Positions 1 to 16,996 of a DNA stretch of 59,327 bases are shown here, piece by piece. The notes under the pieces were generated by a model. That model searched no databases. It saw only the letters and a program-made list of their open reading frames with translations, and was not told where the DNA came from. The DNA comes from Schoenoplectus triqueter (lineage: Eukaryota; Streptophyta; Magnoliopsida; Poales; Cyperaceae). Numbering within the stretch: position 1 is the stretch's first letter; the number at the start of each line of letters is the position of its first letter. The stretch covers positions 1-59,327 of the forward strand of contig CAXKVV010002145.1 of the NCBI GenBank assembly GCA_964058805.1, written 5' to 3'. The position numbers and the translations under genes were made by a program.

Positions 1-2581
<2,581 letters not shown>

Positions 2582-3819
2582 TGGTGATGGGGTGATAGGA
2601 CAGGAGGGGGGCGACAATGGGGCTTGAAAAAATGGAGAGGGGCAAAGAGATTATGTTGGTTGCATTTGCATCGGTGGAACGGATGCATCCAAACGGGAGG
2701 GGATAATTCTAATGGGGGTTGACAGGGGAGAGTTTTGGAAGGAAGGCGGAGAGAAAATGGCGGGAGCAACGGCCTAGATTGATTTGGACCAGCAAACTGA
2801 GAACACAGAAATTATCATTAGCGTGTTAATTACTTAGAGTTAGTTTTTACTAGTTGACTGTTCCATTTGCCTATATTTAGACTGCAACTTTTTGTTTTCT
2901 GTTTTTAGTTCACGTCATGAAGTTTTTTTTCTTCTATTAATCTAGATAAGATAAGATATAACGTGTGTAATAAATTCTTGTTTTTTTGGGGAGATTTTAC
3001 GGTCTATGTTGTTTAGTTTTTTCTTTGTTATTTTTTTTGTGTAGTTAGCTGTTTAATTTTTTTTTTCAAGACATCAAAGTGCTTAGTGCTGACACTTTTG
3101 TGAACACTCGTTTTTTTTTTTGATAAGCAGGCAACAAACCTGTCAATTTCTTTCTGTTTTGAAACTCATAAAGACGTCATTATATCCTAACATAACTAGT
3201 GTTTACAAGCAGGATATATCATAAAGACTCGTTTGGTAATTAAGAAAATAATAATTAAATAGTGTTATTTTATAAGAAAATTAAAATAGTGAAAGAATGA
3301 TGTTATTTACATAAAGATTAGAATAATGCCATTTTTATGCCATTCAGGTATAAAATTTCAAGTAGTTATTTCATGCATTATCATTTCACTAGTTCATATA
3401 TCCGCTCTTACGTGTGAATCTTTTTTTAACATGTAAGTTTTTTTATGCTCTCAGTATTTTTAAAAATTAAATGAAGATTAATCATTGCTTATATTAATTA
3501 TCCTTACTCTTATAGATGATATTTTAATTTTTAAATAAAATAATTAGATATAATAAAATTTCTTAAAAATATGAATATATAAATTAAAAAATTGTTTAGA
3601 AGATAAAATTTTCCTTAAGAAAATACTTGTAATAAATGCTAGTAATTGTACCCACTCTTATGCTATGCACAGGACATTATATATAATAATTTAATTTTTA
3701 ACTACAATCAATTATTATACTCTAAAAAATCAATAAAGTCTCATGTAGTGTTATTCACAAGTAATATTTTTTACAAGTAAATAAATATAAATATAAATCA
3801 ATTATCATTCACAATTATG

Positions 3820-3858
<39 letters not shown>

Positions 3859-4076
3859 AATATCTGCACTTGTAATAGTTAGTTGTGGTGGAATTACATT
3901 TATGTATTGTGCGCACGGCCTCCTCGAATATTATTTATGAATGCGAGCTGAATAAGGGGGCTTCTTTAGTTCAGACTTTAAAAACTACAAACCTCATAAT
4001 TGATTTAAAATAATTTAACAGCACTAAACACAATAGCCAGTTAAGTAAATAAAATAATAGTAATTGAATTTTCTTG
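2582..4076. other. CDPK 5' flank and AT-rich intergenic sequence
   Basis: The first 200 bases upstream of the CDPK ATG are purine/pyrimidine-biased and probably contain its leader and promoter; I see no clear TATA box. The rest is AT-rich with no coding signal. An (AT)n run lies at about 3822-3852. Confidence 0.6.
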
Positions 4077-4772
4077 ATCGTAGTGACATGTGGCACCTTT
4101 AACATCATGAAGAGGGATTATGAACACCTTAAGAGTTTTCGGGTCTTCATCAAGATGGTGCCGAATTGGAGAGGAGGTAATATTATAAGATCAGACAAAA
4201 TGAGGGACAATTGAATACTATATTTTAAAGAAAATTCTAACATACTTAGTAGTTTACACTTAATCATATACAAACAACATGGAAACAACAAATAAGTCAA
4301 GAAATTAGATAATAGATAATATTGGTTGTACTTTGCAATTAGAAACAATAATGTATCTGACAATTGATCAATGCCATATTGTTATAAAGTTCACAATAAT
4401 GTCTGAGCAACTTACCATTGATATTCCAAATCCTAATGGTACCATCCTTTTATGTAGTTATGATCTGCTCTGAATTTTGCATGAAACACAAACTGGTAAC
4501 TGCACTCTGCATGATAACATAAAATTCATGTAAGACAAGTTATAGCGACAACAGTAATCATGTGAAGACTGAACCTAGCATTAGTGTGCTAATAATCAAG
4601 AAAAAAAATGCCGTAATGTAATATACAACACAATAATAGCAGTGATGAGCTTCAATTTATCCCTTTCTTTTTTATTTTTCAAAAAGAATTTGGCAAAGTA
4701 TTTTTTGGGGTTAATGTCAGATAACCACTGCTCATCAGATGCACTTAGCCCCTTGCCAATTTCTTAAACATG

Positions 4773-5200
4773 ATATATATATATAGTCCGATTATGATTC
4801 TTTACAAAGCACATAGGCGCTGTGTGCTTTGCGCTCTATTTTTAATTTCAAGTTAGAAATAATCGATCCGAACCGTTCAATCCAATATCCATATCAAAAT
4901 CTATTAGTAAACCAAATTTTATATTTTTTAAATTTTTTTTGCTATTTTTTCTGTTGAGGAGAAAATGACTTGATCTGAGAATTCTAACTCATTCAAAAAT
5001 GATGGTTTCCTCTCTATCCAAAAAAATAACAAATGAATTTCAAAAAATATAAAATTTGGTTTACTAATAGATTTTGATATGAAGATTAGATTGAGTGGTT
5101 TGGATCAATTATTTCTAAGTTAAAATTAATAATACAGCGCAAAAACACAGAACACACATATACTTTGCAAAGCACCATAGTCAAATTATATATATATATA
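4773..5200. mobile_element. Fold-back (long palindromic) MITE, copy A
   Basis: Arms of roughly 160 bp, starting TAGTCCGATTATGATTC on the left and ending CATAGTCAAATTATATATA on the right, are imperfect inverted copies; the stretch TATCAAAATCTATTAGTAAA is perfectly repeated in inverse orientation. A loop of about 100 bp separates them. Both ends run into (TA)n. No coding capacity. Lies in an intron of the WD40 pseudogene. Confidence 0.85.
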
Positions 5201-5582
5201 GAGAGAGAGTAAATATACCGTGAGTTTAACTCAAAAAATATATCAAATCATCTCTAAATTTTGAATTTTCACTCTCATTAAATTTTTCATATTGAAATCT
5301 TGTGGGGTACAAAATTGTAAGATATTTCGAGTTTTCTAAATCGCTCTTATTTTTAAAAATAATGTACAAACATTAAATATTTTATTATTATTTTTAGAGT
5401 TGATTTTCAAAAATTAAAAAGAGTGACTTAGAAAACTCAAAACATCCCAAATTTTTGTACCTCATAAGATTTCAATATGAAGAATTGAATGAGAGTGAAA
5501 AATTCAAATTTGAAAATGATTTGATATACTTTTTGAGTTAATCTCACGGTATATTCACTCCCTCTCTCTCTCTATATATATT
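5187..5582. mobile_element. Fold-back MITE, copy B, abutting copy A
   Basis: A second, unrelated palindrome. The left arm begins TATAGAGAGAGAGTAAATAT then ACCGTGAGTTTAACTC; the right arm ends GAGTTAATCTCACGGTATAT and CTCTCTCTCTATATATA. The arms pair over about 150 bp around an AT-rich centre. The shared TA tract at 5187-5200 is the boundary with copy A. Confidence 0.85.
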
Positions 5583-6308
5583 ATTTAAAAAATTATATAG
5601 ACGACGTGGTTTGCTAAAATAACCCTCAATTTGTACGCAAAATGAAACTTTATTTGGTTAGAATTCAGGGCAATGAAAATGAGGTAGGTGAATAGTACTA
5701 TAAAAAGTAATAAATATAAAACATTATGCATCTCATAAATGAAAATGTCTTAAAAAAGTAAAAAGAAAATACAAAGAATAGATATCTAAAACTTTATATT
5801 TTAGGGTTCTTAGCTCTAGTAAATTGAGGAAATATAAGATATAATACAGTGTGACTTTTTTTTTTTCAATAAAAGATCTGCAACTCATGGGTTATTTACA
5901 AGGTTAACAACGGTGCAATTAAACCTGACTATCATTATTTATGAGGTTAATAGCGGCTATGTACAATTAAACCTGGCTATCATTACCCAACCATTATTGT
6001 ACCTTGTGTCCTTTTAGTTGCATGACTTTGATAACTTCCTTCACTGAACTGTCCTTCAAGTAAACAATCTCCCAAAACTAAATGCAAATGAAACAACATT
6101 AGCATTGCTATTTAACTTAAAAGTTCTCTTTGCTTTATTCATTTGGTATAAGGAAAAGAGGATAACATACCTTCACATCAGCAGTGAAAGCAGCAACAGC
6201 CAAAAAACGACCATTTGGTGAGATAGTAGCCATATTGTTTTTCAACTGGTTAGACTCAACAGCTCCAAAGAGCTTACCAGTTTTGCCATCCCATACTTTT
6301 ATCTCACT

Positions 6309-8216
6309 CTATGTAATTACCACAAATATGACATTACACTCTTAAACCAAACAGGCCTTCAAATTACTGCAGAACATAAAATATGAGGTCAAAAACATGA
6401 AGTATATATACAATAAAGAAGTATATATTTTGTAAAGCAATATTTTATCATGCCCCGACTTTTAATCACTACTATCTGGCTATTGACCACTATCAGATCT
6501 GCACCACAATTATATCAATAATTTTATTTTAACTGAAAAATAAGTTGAGAAGTTAGAAGCATAAATTCAATTTTAATTTATTTTCTCTCCACAAGCTTAA
6601 CTAAAAATGGAGAAGAAAGTAGAAATTCAGGTACTTTCTCAATGACTATGTATGTGTTTTTTTTTTTCACTATACCATACTACCATGTAACCTTCTCCAT
6701 TAGAGAGAAACTGATTTGTTTGGACAAATATTATTTTATATAGTGAATTTGTTTGGATACCAATGCCAATGTGCTCAAAATTAATTAAAAAAATATCATG
6801 AACTTCATGTTAACATACACACAAAAATCTATATAAGTATAATACTCTTAAAAACCCCATATCTAAAAAAATGAGAATACACAACAAAATTAATAAACTA
6901 ACAAAAAAATAACAGAGAATATTTGTACAAACTGAGAAGAAACTCATACCTTTTAGGTATTTTGAATACCAATATGTGAGCAAATATTGGTACAAACAGA
7001 TGGATATTTTTTAAGTGCAGACAATTGAAATTGTAATTTTATTGAGCAAAGCACTTATTGGATCTATTTTGTTGAATATATAAGTGCCCTGTAGTTGTTA
7101 AACCATCAAAATACACTCCCCTAATAGCTTTGGCTGCTGCTAACCTAGCTTTTCAAGCTGAAATACCGCCTGGAGAGGAAATCAATATAGAGTTGGAGAA
7201 GTCAATTAATTCAACAATAAAAGAAAAAAATTAAGAAAGGCAAAGAGGAGAAGCAGTTAGAAATGATCATTAAATCAAGACCTGCCATACTACTTACAAA
7301 ATCGCCAAAATGATACAACTAATCAGTGACCAATTACTTAGAAAACTCACAAAATCCGATTTAATTTCTCAAAATCTTTAATTACCAGGGAAAAAAGAAT
7401 GCGTACTTGTCAGATTTCACTGTAAAATTTGTGATCTATTCTTTAAGATTGTTCTTTGTCGAAATTTTTTGTGGTATTGGAAGATGCAAAATTACATATA
7501 AACAAACTATAAAAAAAGTAAAACTTATTCGTGATTATCATAAGATTAGCACATACAAACAAATTAAAAAAAACAAATTCAAAATTCATGCTTAGGCACT
7601 AACTATCTTGCAAAATCTGAAAAAGATAGTGATATTCACCACATTGATACGAACAGAATGCGAACTTACATAGAAATTGTATCAAATTATTAAATCCGAG
7701 CATCAAACATCATTTTTTCTTATTAAGATTTCATGTTGTAATCATCAATATTGTGTTTTTTCACATCCAAACACATTTATATGCTGGCAGTTGTAATTAT
7801 CAGATTATGAGTCATCATGGAAACACAGGAATTTAGATTGTTCAGCATGGAATTATCAACCAATTCAGCAAGGCAAACTTTGAACTGACGCAGTCAAGAA
7901 AAGAAGATAAACCAATTATGAAGAATTCTTTAATCATAGGTGAGACGGCAAGTTATCAGCACACAGTTGCCGTATCAACTATCACACCACAAAACCATCT
8001 TTCAAGTTAGATTAATGGTTTTGAATTTAATTTGATCACTGAAATATCTATCAGCGGGTCATTCAATACAATCAAAATTAAATATTATAAATGTTTAATC
8101 AATCGGCATAACATAAATCGCTAAAAATAAATTTGACCATAAACAGTTTAATAGGTCTTCGAATATATTCCTTAATCGACTATTAGAATGAATAATTATC
8201 AATTTATCATAAACAA
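6309..8216. other. AT-rich intergenic sequence
   Basis: No complete gene seen. The missing 5' exons of the WD40 pseudogene would be expected here but I could not recognise them. One coding-like stretch is listed separately. Confidence 0.5.
7076..7234 (+). other. Unassigned coding-like segment, possible exon relic
   Basis: An open stretch reading KCPVVVKPSKYTPLIALAAA followed by NLAFQAEIPPGEEINIELEK and ending in TAA. The composition (no low-complexity runs, mixed hydrophobic and charged residues) looks protein-like within otherwise AT-rich noncoding DNA. No start codon or convincing splice sites; family not recognised. Confidence 0.3.
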
Positions 8217-8748
8217 TAGCGCTGCAAGAAATATTCGAAGTTCGTAGTTCGTTCGTGTTCGATTCGAAAAAAGTTCGTTCGATTCTAGTTCGAAATTAAT
8301 TTCAAATCAAACTGATTTGATTCGAAATTATATCGAATCAAACTCAAACTATGGTGAGTTCGTTCGAAATGTGTTCGCGAACTATTTTTGTTTGAATTTG
8401 TATTAATTATTTAATTGTTTGAGAATTTGAGTAGTATGAATTTATATAAAATTTATTAATTTTTGTTGAATGAACTTTTAGTTTTGTATGAATTTATATT
8501 AAATTGACATTTTTTTATATTTGATTCTGTTATTTTGATATGAATTGTGGAATTTGTTCACCTAATAATTATATTTCAAACTATTTACGAATCAAATCAA
8601 ACAATTTGAATATTTAACGAATCGAATTTCAAACAATGGTTTGAATTCGAAACTGCCTATCTATTTCGAATCAAACTAGTTCGAAATAGATTTCAAATCA
8701 AACTCGAACACAAATCATTTCGTTCGTGTTCAATTAGTTTGCAGCCCT
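8217..8748. mobile_element. Non-autonomous hAT-like element with TTCG/TTCGAA repeats
   Basis: Ends (T)AGCGCTGCAA and TTGCAGCCCT form a 10-bp inverted repeat with one mismatch. Flanks carry an 8-bp direct repeat, ATAAACAA, at 8209-8216 and 8749-8756. Both subterminal regions are packed with TTCG, GTTCG and TTCGAA motifs in opposite orientations; the centre is AT-rich. No coding capacity. Confidence 0.85.
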
Positions 8749-9258
8749 ATAAACAAGTGTTGGTGTTGGTTACCTAACAAAGAAAAAGAAAAGAAAAAAT
8801 GTAGGAGTTGGTTTCCGTCACGTCCCGTTTTGGTGACCGTCATATTAAAGGACTTTAAGATCCAAAATACACCACGACCACTAAGACATCTATGGACCCA
8901 AAAATCGTATCTCATTCCATGTGCGGATGTGCCTTGAATAGTTCTCGTCCTCTCGTCGTCGTGTCATTGTCATCTTTGCTTCCGAAGAAATCTGTGGACC
9001 AGGACTTCAAAGACCGGCATATTGCCAATACACTGACAGCGGGGACTAACATCGAGCTAGCCCAGATATTTTGCTCCTGGTTCTTCTAGATTTATGCAAC
9101 TTCGGTGCTGTTTCTCTCCATCGCTTAAGAAATTTCTGGACAGCAGAGACGTCTTAGAAACGGTCACTGACGCCTTACGTCCTCCGTGGCAAAACAATAA
9201 TTAGAAAATTATTCGACGCGGTAACTTCACCATTGGTCACCAAAACTTCCCAGAAGGT

Positions 9259-9265
9259 TATAAAA
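9259..9265 (+). promoter_or_regulatory. Polyubiquitin TATA box
   Basis: TATAAAA within GGTTATAAAAGGCCC, some 90 bases before the leader-intron donor, with an inverted CCAAT (ATTGG) about 30 bases upstream. Confidence 0.75.
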
Positions 9266-9353
9266 GGCCCTGGGTTGCCCTAGCCGATTCATTCAATCTG
9301 TTCTTAAAATACCTCTCTAGAAAATCTAAGCGTGCTCTTTTTTCTCTCTCAAG

Positions 9354-11468
<2,115 letters not shown>

Positions 11469-12746
11469 GCGACCTCTGGTGCATGGGTGTTTGCTGCTTT
11501 CTTGGTGATGTGATGTTTGTATTGGTTTGTGTGGTTTGTATTGGTTTGTGTGGTTAGTCTCTAGCAAACTAACCTTGTACTCTGTTGTTAGAGTTTGGTT
11601 AATAATGGGTTGTTTAATTATGGACTGTGAGAGCAGCAGTGGTAGATCTATTGAGAACTTAATATTGTGTAACCAATGGAATAATTATTTATGATCCGTA
11701 TTTGAATTCTTTTTTCTGTTCTGTAAGCCCCGTCATTGGGTTATTATTTCTTTCATTTTGCTCCTTTTTTCCTTGTTATTTTTGAATCTTTTAAACCTGT
11801 TATTCGAGTTTCATATTTTTGGTCTCAAGTTTTTTGCTTGCAAGAAACCACTCTTCTAGCTTTGGTTGAGAGCCCGGAGCCATATTGTTGACACTATTCT
11901 ACTGGCGATGTAATATATCAAAGTTGTAAGAGTTGACACTATTTTGACGTAATGGCACGGGGTAAATTATTTGAATGATTCTTACCTGTCAATTATGTTG
12001 ATGTAGGCTCAGTATGGTATCTACCTAATACCGGAGTGAAGGTAAGGAAACAATATAGGAACTTGTAAACGTTCAACCTTCAATGTTTGTTGTGATTTAA
12101 TGCCGATATTTTCTAATGATATGAGCATGAGAGCATCTGCTTCCTTTCAGCAAGAAAAATATATCCTGCAATTGTTGTGGGCCCCGAATGAAATAATACC
12201 TCAAGTGTTGATAGATGATATCAATGAAAAATATTTAGGTTTAGATTACAATTAAATTAACACTGCACAGTGAGTTTTTTTATTTAGATATAAAAAAATA
12301 TCACATAATAATATGTACGTCATTCTAATATGGAAAATATCAATAAATGCAAAATCAAACAAGATTAATTACATATGCTATATCAGATATAATCTCATAT
12401 AATTTCTCTCAACTTTTATTTCCTTCTTCCTATATGGCAAATGAATAGAGAAGAATACAAAATAATGGACGCTATCGTATTCGTCTGATTAGTCAAAAGT
12501 AATGTAAATCATTAGATGAGAGGTATCTTGGGATATAAAAATTTTGAAGAAAATGACAAAAAATGAACTCTTTCAATTCTTAGCTGCTTTATATAATAGT
12601 ATAGATTATGCATTTTGCACCGATAATATGTGATTAAAGAACAACTAAACTCATTAAAGAAATCTATAGAAATATTTTTTATGTAACTTCTTCAAATATT
12701 TACATTAATCTTTAAACTTCTTTAAAAAAATTCTTAAAAATTGAGA
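11469..12746. other. Polyubiquitin 3' flank and intergenic sequence
   Basis: The first ~230 bases are T/G-rich, as expected for a 3'UTR, with AATAA-like motifs (AATAATGG near 11600, GGAATAATT near 11680). The rest is AT-rich with nothing recognisable. Confidence 0.6.
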
Positions 12747-13072
12747 TTAATCTAAAAAAAATATAAAAATTCTTAAAAATATATATTTTTTATAAATGTA
12801 TTCTTCTATCTTTAGATTAATGACCATTCAAATTTCATGCAATTTCATTATTATTTAATAGTCCATCAAAGATCATCAAATTTTCATATAATTTATAACA
12901 GTTTCAATTTAATAATCTTTGATATACCATTAAACGATAATGAAATTGAATGACCATCAATCTATAGATAGAAAAACACATTTATAAACTTTTTTTATTT
13001 TAAAGATTTTTTTAATATTTTTTTAGAGATTTATTGTCAAGGTTGTCAAAATAACCCATTGTCAACTGATCC
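12747..13072. mobile_element. Fold-back MITE, TTGACAATGGG family, left end lost
   Basis: Inverted arms meet at about 12910 (AATGACCATTCAAATTTC on the left against GAATGACCATC on the right). The right terminus reads AACCCATTGTCAACTGATCC. The same family recurs complete at 33007-33357; the matching left terminus is absent here. Confidence 0.75.
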
Positions 13073-13681
13073 CTTCTCTATATAAAAATTGTATTAAATG
13101 CATTAAGCAATATAATGAGATCATTTTTACTAGTAACAAAATAAAATATCAATTCATAGTTCTAACCGTGCTCAATTAGTTTTTATGAATCTAACAAGTT
13201 CCCTAACCTACCTTTATATTTCCGTCTCGGCCCCACAGTCACACGCTTCTTTCTTTTTCTCTTTTGTCGTGTCTTCTCTCCCGTGTGGCTCTGCATTGGT
13301 TCAGTCCATACGACATCATTCTTTCCTTTTGTTTGATGATAAACCTGTAGGCATGTATCAGAAGAATTGTAACCTGATACAAAAATACTGATCCAAAGTA
13401 GCACGTCCTAACTAGATCAGCATCTAGACTAAAAATAAAAGCATCATGCCTGCTCCTAATCCACTGCTTGTTGATACTAAATGAGAAATTAAAAGCAAAC
13501 TGGACCTAAGTTACATAATATAGCATGATAAATAAAATTAGAAAATCCTCCTAAATGTATTTGCGCTAATTAGACAAGCAAACTTCTTCATGTCTCCGTC
13601 TGTTCTGCATCATATGCTGGTAGTTTTCACTGTTTGATCCGAAAAAAAAATATCATTCTTTCTTTGCTCGTTTCCATCTCT

Positions 13682-13937
13682 ATGGGAAAAAAATTCACTC
13701 AGACTCCGTTCGAAGTGAGCCCGCGAGTGGGAATGAGAATGAATTTTGAACTGAAATTACTGTAAGTGTGGGAAAAATAAAATTCAGTTGAACTGAATTT
13801 TTTATTTCCTACGTAAATAGTAATGAGGCTGGGAAAAATCCGAACAAGATATTAGAATAATTTTTTTTTTACCCACACACAATATTTTTTTAGTTCAATA
13901 TTTGTTCCCATTTTCAATCCCCTTAATCCACCGAATA
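13682..13937. mobile_element. PIF/Harbinger-like MITE fragment carrying an inner insertion
   Basis: GGGAAAAAAATTCACTCAGA at 13684-13703 is the exact reverse complement of 57320-57339 in the LeuRS-intron MITE. After about 150 unrelated bases the same family appears to resume (TTTTACCCACAC, AGTTCAAT, GAATAGGGCC). The insert begins near CTCCGTTCGAAG and ends near ATCCGAACAAG, so it may itself be a small element. Confidence 0.55.
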
Positions 13938-14157
13938 GGGCCAGAGTGTGATAAAAGAATCGTTTATTTATTGGCTCAAGTGATGGTAACAGAAGATCCA
14001 TTCAAATATATTATAATATATTTCTTGCTAATGGAAATATATATTTTCGACAACTGAGATAGTCAATAAATAATTATTAATATAAATGTGTAAACATCTA
14101 ACTATGTTATCTATAGTTTTAGTTGGTTTAATATTACTTAAATAATTCGATAATCTT

Positions 14158-14555
14158 ATGAGAATAAGATTTCAATGCCATAAATTTTGTTTGCCATAAG
14201 ATGCAATAAACTCACTTTTTAATTCATATTTTAATTTTAAAACCAAATCGTTGATCTTGTTAAATTTTATGATAGATGTATGCTCCTAAAATTTCATAAT
14301 TTTTGGAGTTCATTTGCTACTAGATCACATTAGAATAAATAAATACATAAAATTAATCAATCATAATTAACTAGATTCATTCATTTTATTCTCATTAGAT
14401 CTAGTGTCAAATAAACTCCAAAAAATATGAAATTTTAGGAGCATACATCTATCATAGAAATTTGAGTTTTAAAATTTAAAATATAAATTAAAAAATAAAT
14501 TGGTGACATCTTGTGGCAATCAAAACTTATGATATTGAAACCCTCCTTATCTTTT
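14158..14555. mobile_element. Fold-back MITE
   Basis: Long imperfect palindrome. The left arm contains GATAGATGTATGCTCCTAAA and the right arm its inverse, TTTAGGAGCATACATCTATC, with pairing continuing outward through CATAAGATG/CATCTTGTGG to the ends. No coding capacity. Confidence 0.8.
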
Positions 14556-16364
14556 GATTAGGATCAGGCGCTGAAATGGTATCGACAATGTTTTCAAGTT
14601 CATTTGAGTATGATCAATCAATATATAAATTACACCAAATAAAATAAGATCAAATTGCAAATAAAATATTATGAATTTACTTTTTTATTTTCATAATTAA
14701 TTGATCGATTAATTAATAACATATCTAACGAGTGATGTGTTTATATATAAATTTTGTTAATTTTATGTATACTATATTATAAAGAGTGTATGTATTGGAG
14801 ACGTCTATTAATGTTATCCAATAATGTGTAATGATCGAAATACTCTTATTCAATTTATGATTGAGATTGATTGATTTTAAAAAAATAATGGTTCAAATTT
14901 CAGTCAAATTCAAATTTCTTCTCCATTTGATTTTTTTTACCAATACATTTATATGAGGTTTAAAAAAAATTAAATACCAAATAAATTAAACACCAACTAT
15001 CTTTTAAGTTTTATTGTAGAAGAAAAAGTATGCATTATACAACTTTACTCAGAAAAGAAAAATTATTATATTTTATTAAATAATAAAATAATTTTATTTA
15101 AAAATTTAAGAGCCTTTATAATTAATTTATATAAATTATATCTAATACAAATATTTTTTATCATAAAATTAATATTAAATATAATTATTTTATAAAAATA
15201 AATTATATTTCAAATAATTAAATATCAAATATCATTAAGTTTTATTGTAAAAAAAGAAAACTACAAGTTATACAATCTTATTAAAAAATATATTATATTT
15301 TGTATATCATCTTTTATTAAATAATAAATTAAATTTATTTAAAATTTAATATTCTTTGTGATTAATTTAGACATTAATTATAATAAGATTAGTGATGAAT
15401 ATAAATATTTTTAAAATTCAGAGGGTACGGACGAGCGGGTTCTATGCTAGTTATTTATAAAGCCAAATAGTGAAATAATAAATAATTTAAAATAATTTAT
15501 AAATATTTAATTCTTTTGACATCTAAATTTTTGTACAGAATAAATTTGAATATAAATTTATCTTTGAATATAAATTTATCTTATCCTGAATTTCATTTAC
15601 CCTATTATTTAATTTCAATTTTATTTTTATTTAAATATAAAATTTTCGGTTATCTACATCCAATTTAGTTCTAGAAAAACTTTTCAACAAATACGTAAAT
15701 TTTAACTTAAAAAAGGTATTTCGTCTCCAAGTTATTTTTTTTTTAAATTTAACTTTTTGAATAATAAAATTGTAATTAAGTTGTTATAAAAAAGTTGACA
15801 TGACTTGACACTACGGAAACAAATAAATAACCTAACAACTTAATACTGGCTAACATACTTCAGCAATGAATTTGTGACAGACAAAATTTAATGAACATAA
15901 AGAAAGTCATCCCAATAAATAGCAATGTTGATGTCATCTACCTATACTTTATGTACTAGTAGGTACTTTATTAACTATTATTCTTGTTCTTATTCATTTT
16001 TATTACTCGAGAAGTTAAAAAAAAAACTAGAACTAAAAAAAAATTATTCCAGGGTGTTTTTATTTAGCAATGTTTTTGCATTAAAAATATGAAATTAAAC
16101 TAAAACTTTAAACATATTAACAACTGTATTAGCATCTATTCCAGGGTGTTTTTGTTTCTCGTAACACGTGCAAACGAAAATGTAAAATTGAAACCAAAAA
16201 AATTTAAAGCTTTTGCAGGGAGTTGTCACATCCACGCAGTCTGTACATGGGGGAGAGGAGAAAACGCACGATAAAAGAGAAAAAAAAAAGAAATTCAGAT
16301 TCCATTCGGGGATGAAAATATGAAAGTAGGTTAGGAGACAAAAATACGGTTTTCGTCTTTATTA
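14556..16364. other. AT-rich intergenic sequence with internal duplication and Helitron-like end
   Basis: A diverged direct duplication with a period near 235 bases covers about 15005-15390 (AGTTTTATTGTA and TTATTAAATAATAAA in each copy). Just downstream the GC-rich word GAGCGGGTTCTATGCTAG ends at 15450 and is followed by T, which resembles a Helitron 3' terminus (CTAG). No gene seen. Confidence 0.45.
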
Positions 16365-16639
16365 GAGCATCGGCATTTTATTGTCAAATTGATTGTCAAA
16401 TTTTATTTGACAATTGTCATTTGAATTTCAGGGATGCAGAAACTAGGCAAAATTAGACAATTGTCTAAATTTGACAATCCATTTGACAAGCCACGTCAGC
16501 GAAGGAGCACAAAAATAATTACGAAAGTATCATTTTGACAATTTCGTTCTATTCAGGGATACCACTCTTAAAATAAATTGTCAATTGATGACATGACATA
16601 AAATTTTAATTTTGATAGTCGACACCAATACGGATGCTC
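16365..16639. mobile_element. Tourist-type MITE (PIF/Harbinger)
   Basis: Terminal inverted repeats GAGCATCGGCATT and AATACGGATGCTC flank 275 bases, with TTA directly repeated on both sides (16362-16364 and 16640-16642), the typical PIF/Harbinger target. The interior carries TTGACAATT-type words in both orientations. It lies about 260 bases upstream of the TATA box of the next gene. Confidence 0.85.
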
Positions 16640-16900
16640 TTAGACTCGTAAAAATCAACTGAGCACGATTAGGTCGCTGAATTGATATTTTTATTTTTTT
16701 TACTGATAAAAAAAATCGGTAATTAGATGCAGTATGCCAGAAGAATGTATCGATCAAAAGATGTCAGAAAAAAGAGAAAATATATTGCTGTGTGCGAGAG
16801 AAGAAAAAAATTATTATAGTTCAAATTGAAGTTTAACATAGTCTAATTTTGATTTCTTAAATCGCAGATGTAGTTATTTGCGTTTTGGTTTGTTAGAACT

Positions 16901-16907
16901 TATAAAT
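16901..16907 (+). promoter_or_regulatory. Candidate TATA box of the 16997 gene
   Basis: TATAAAT about 95 bases before the ATG, followed by a short A-rich leader. Confidence 0.55.
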
Positions 16908-16996
16908 GGCCGACTGAGACCGAATTAAAAACCACAGATTCTTCCCCAGTTCGCAACTTTCGCATCAAATACGAGGAGCTAAACCCTAACAGTGGG

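Larger units (their letters stand above)
4077..6308 (-). pseudogene. Decayed TBL2-type WD40 (transducin beta-like 2) gene
   Basis: Four exon-like blocks follow one another in order on the minus strand. 6308-6171 encodes SEIKVWDGKTGKLFGAV and ends NGRFLAVAAFTADVK at a GTATGT donor. 6077-6003 encodes FWEIVYLKDSSVKEVIKV to LKGHK. 4506-4416 encodes SAVTSLCFMQNSEQIITT, a stop, then KDGTIRIWNIN. 4165 to about 4077 encodes RHHLDEDPKTLKVF. This is the middle of plant TBL2-like WD40 proteins. Two lesions are visible: TAA where the family has a Ser codon (TCA) in the third block, and AA where the acceptor AG should precede the fourth. N- and C-terminal exons were not found. The long third intron holds two fold-back elements. 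The family call rests on memory of plant homologues; the pseudogene call is supported by both lesions. Confidence 0.75.
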
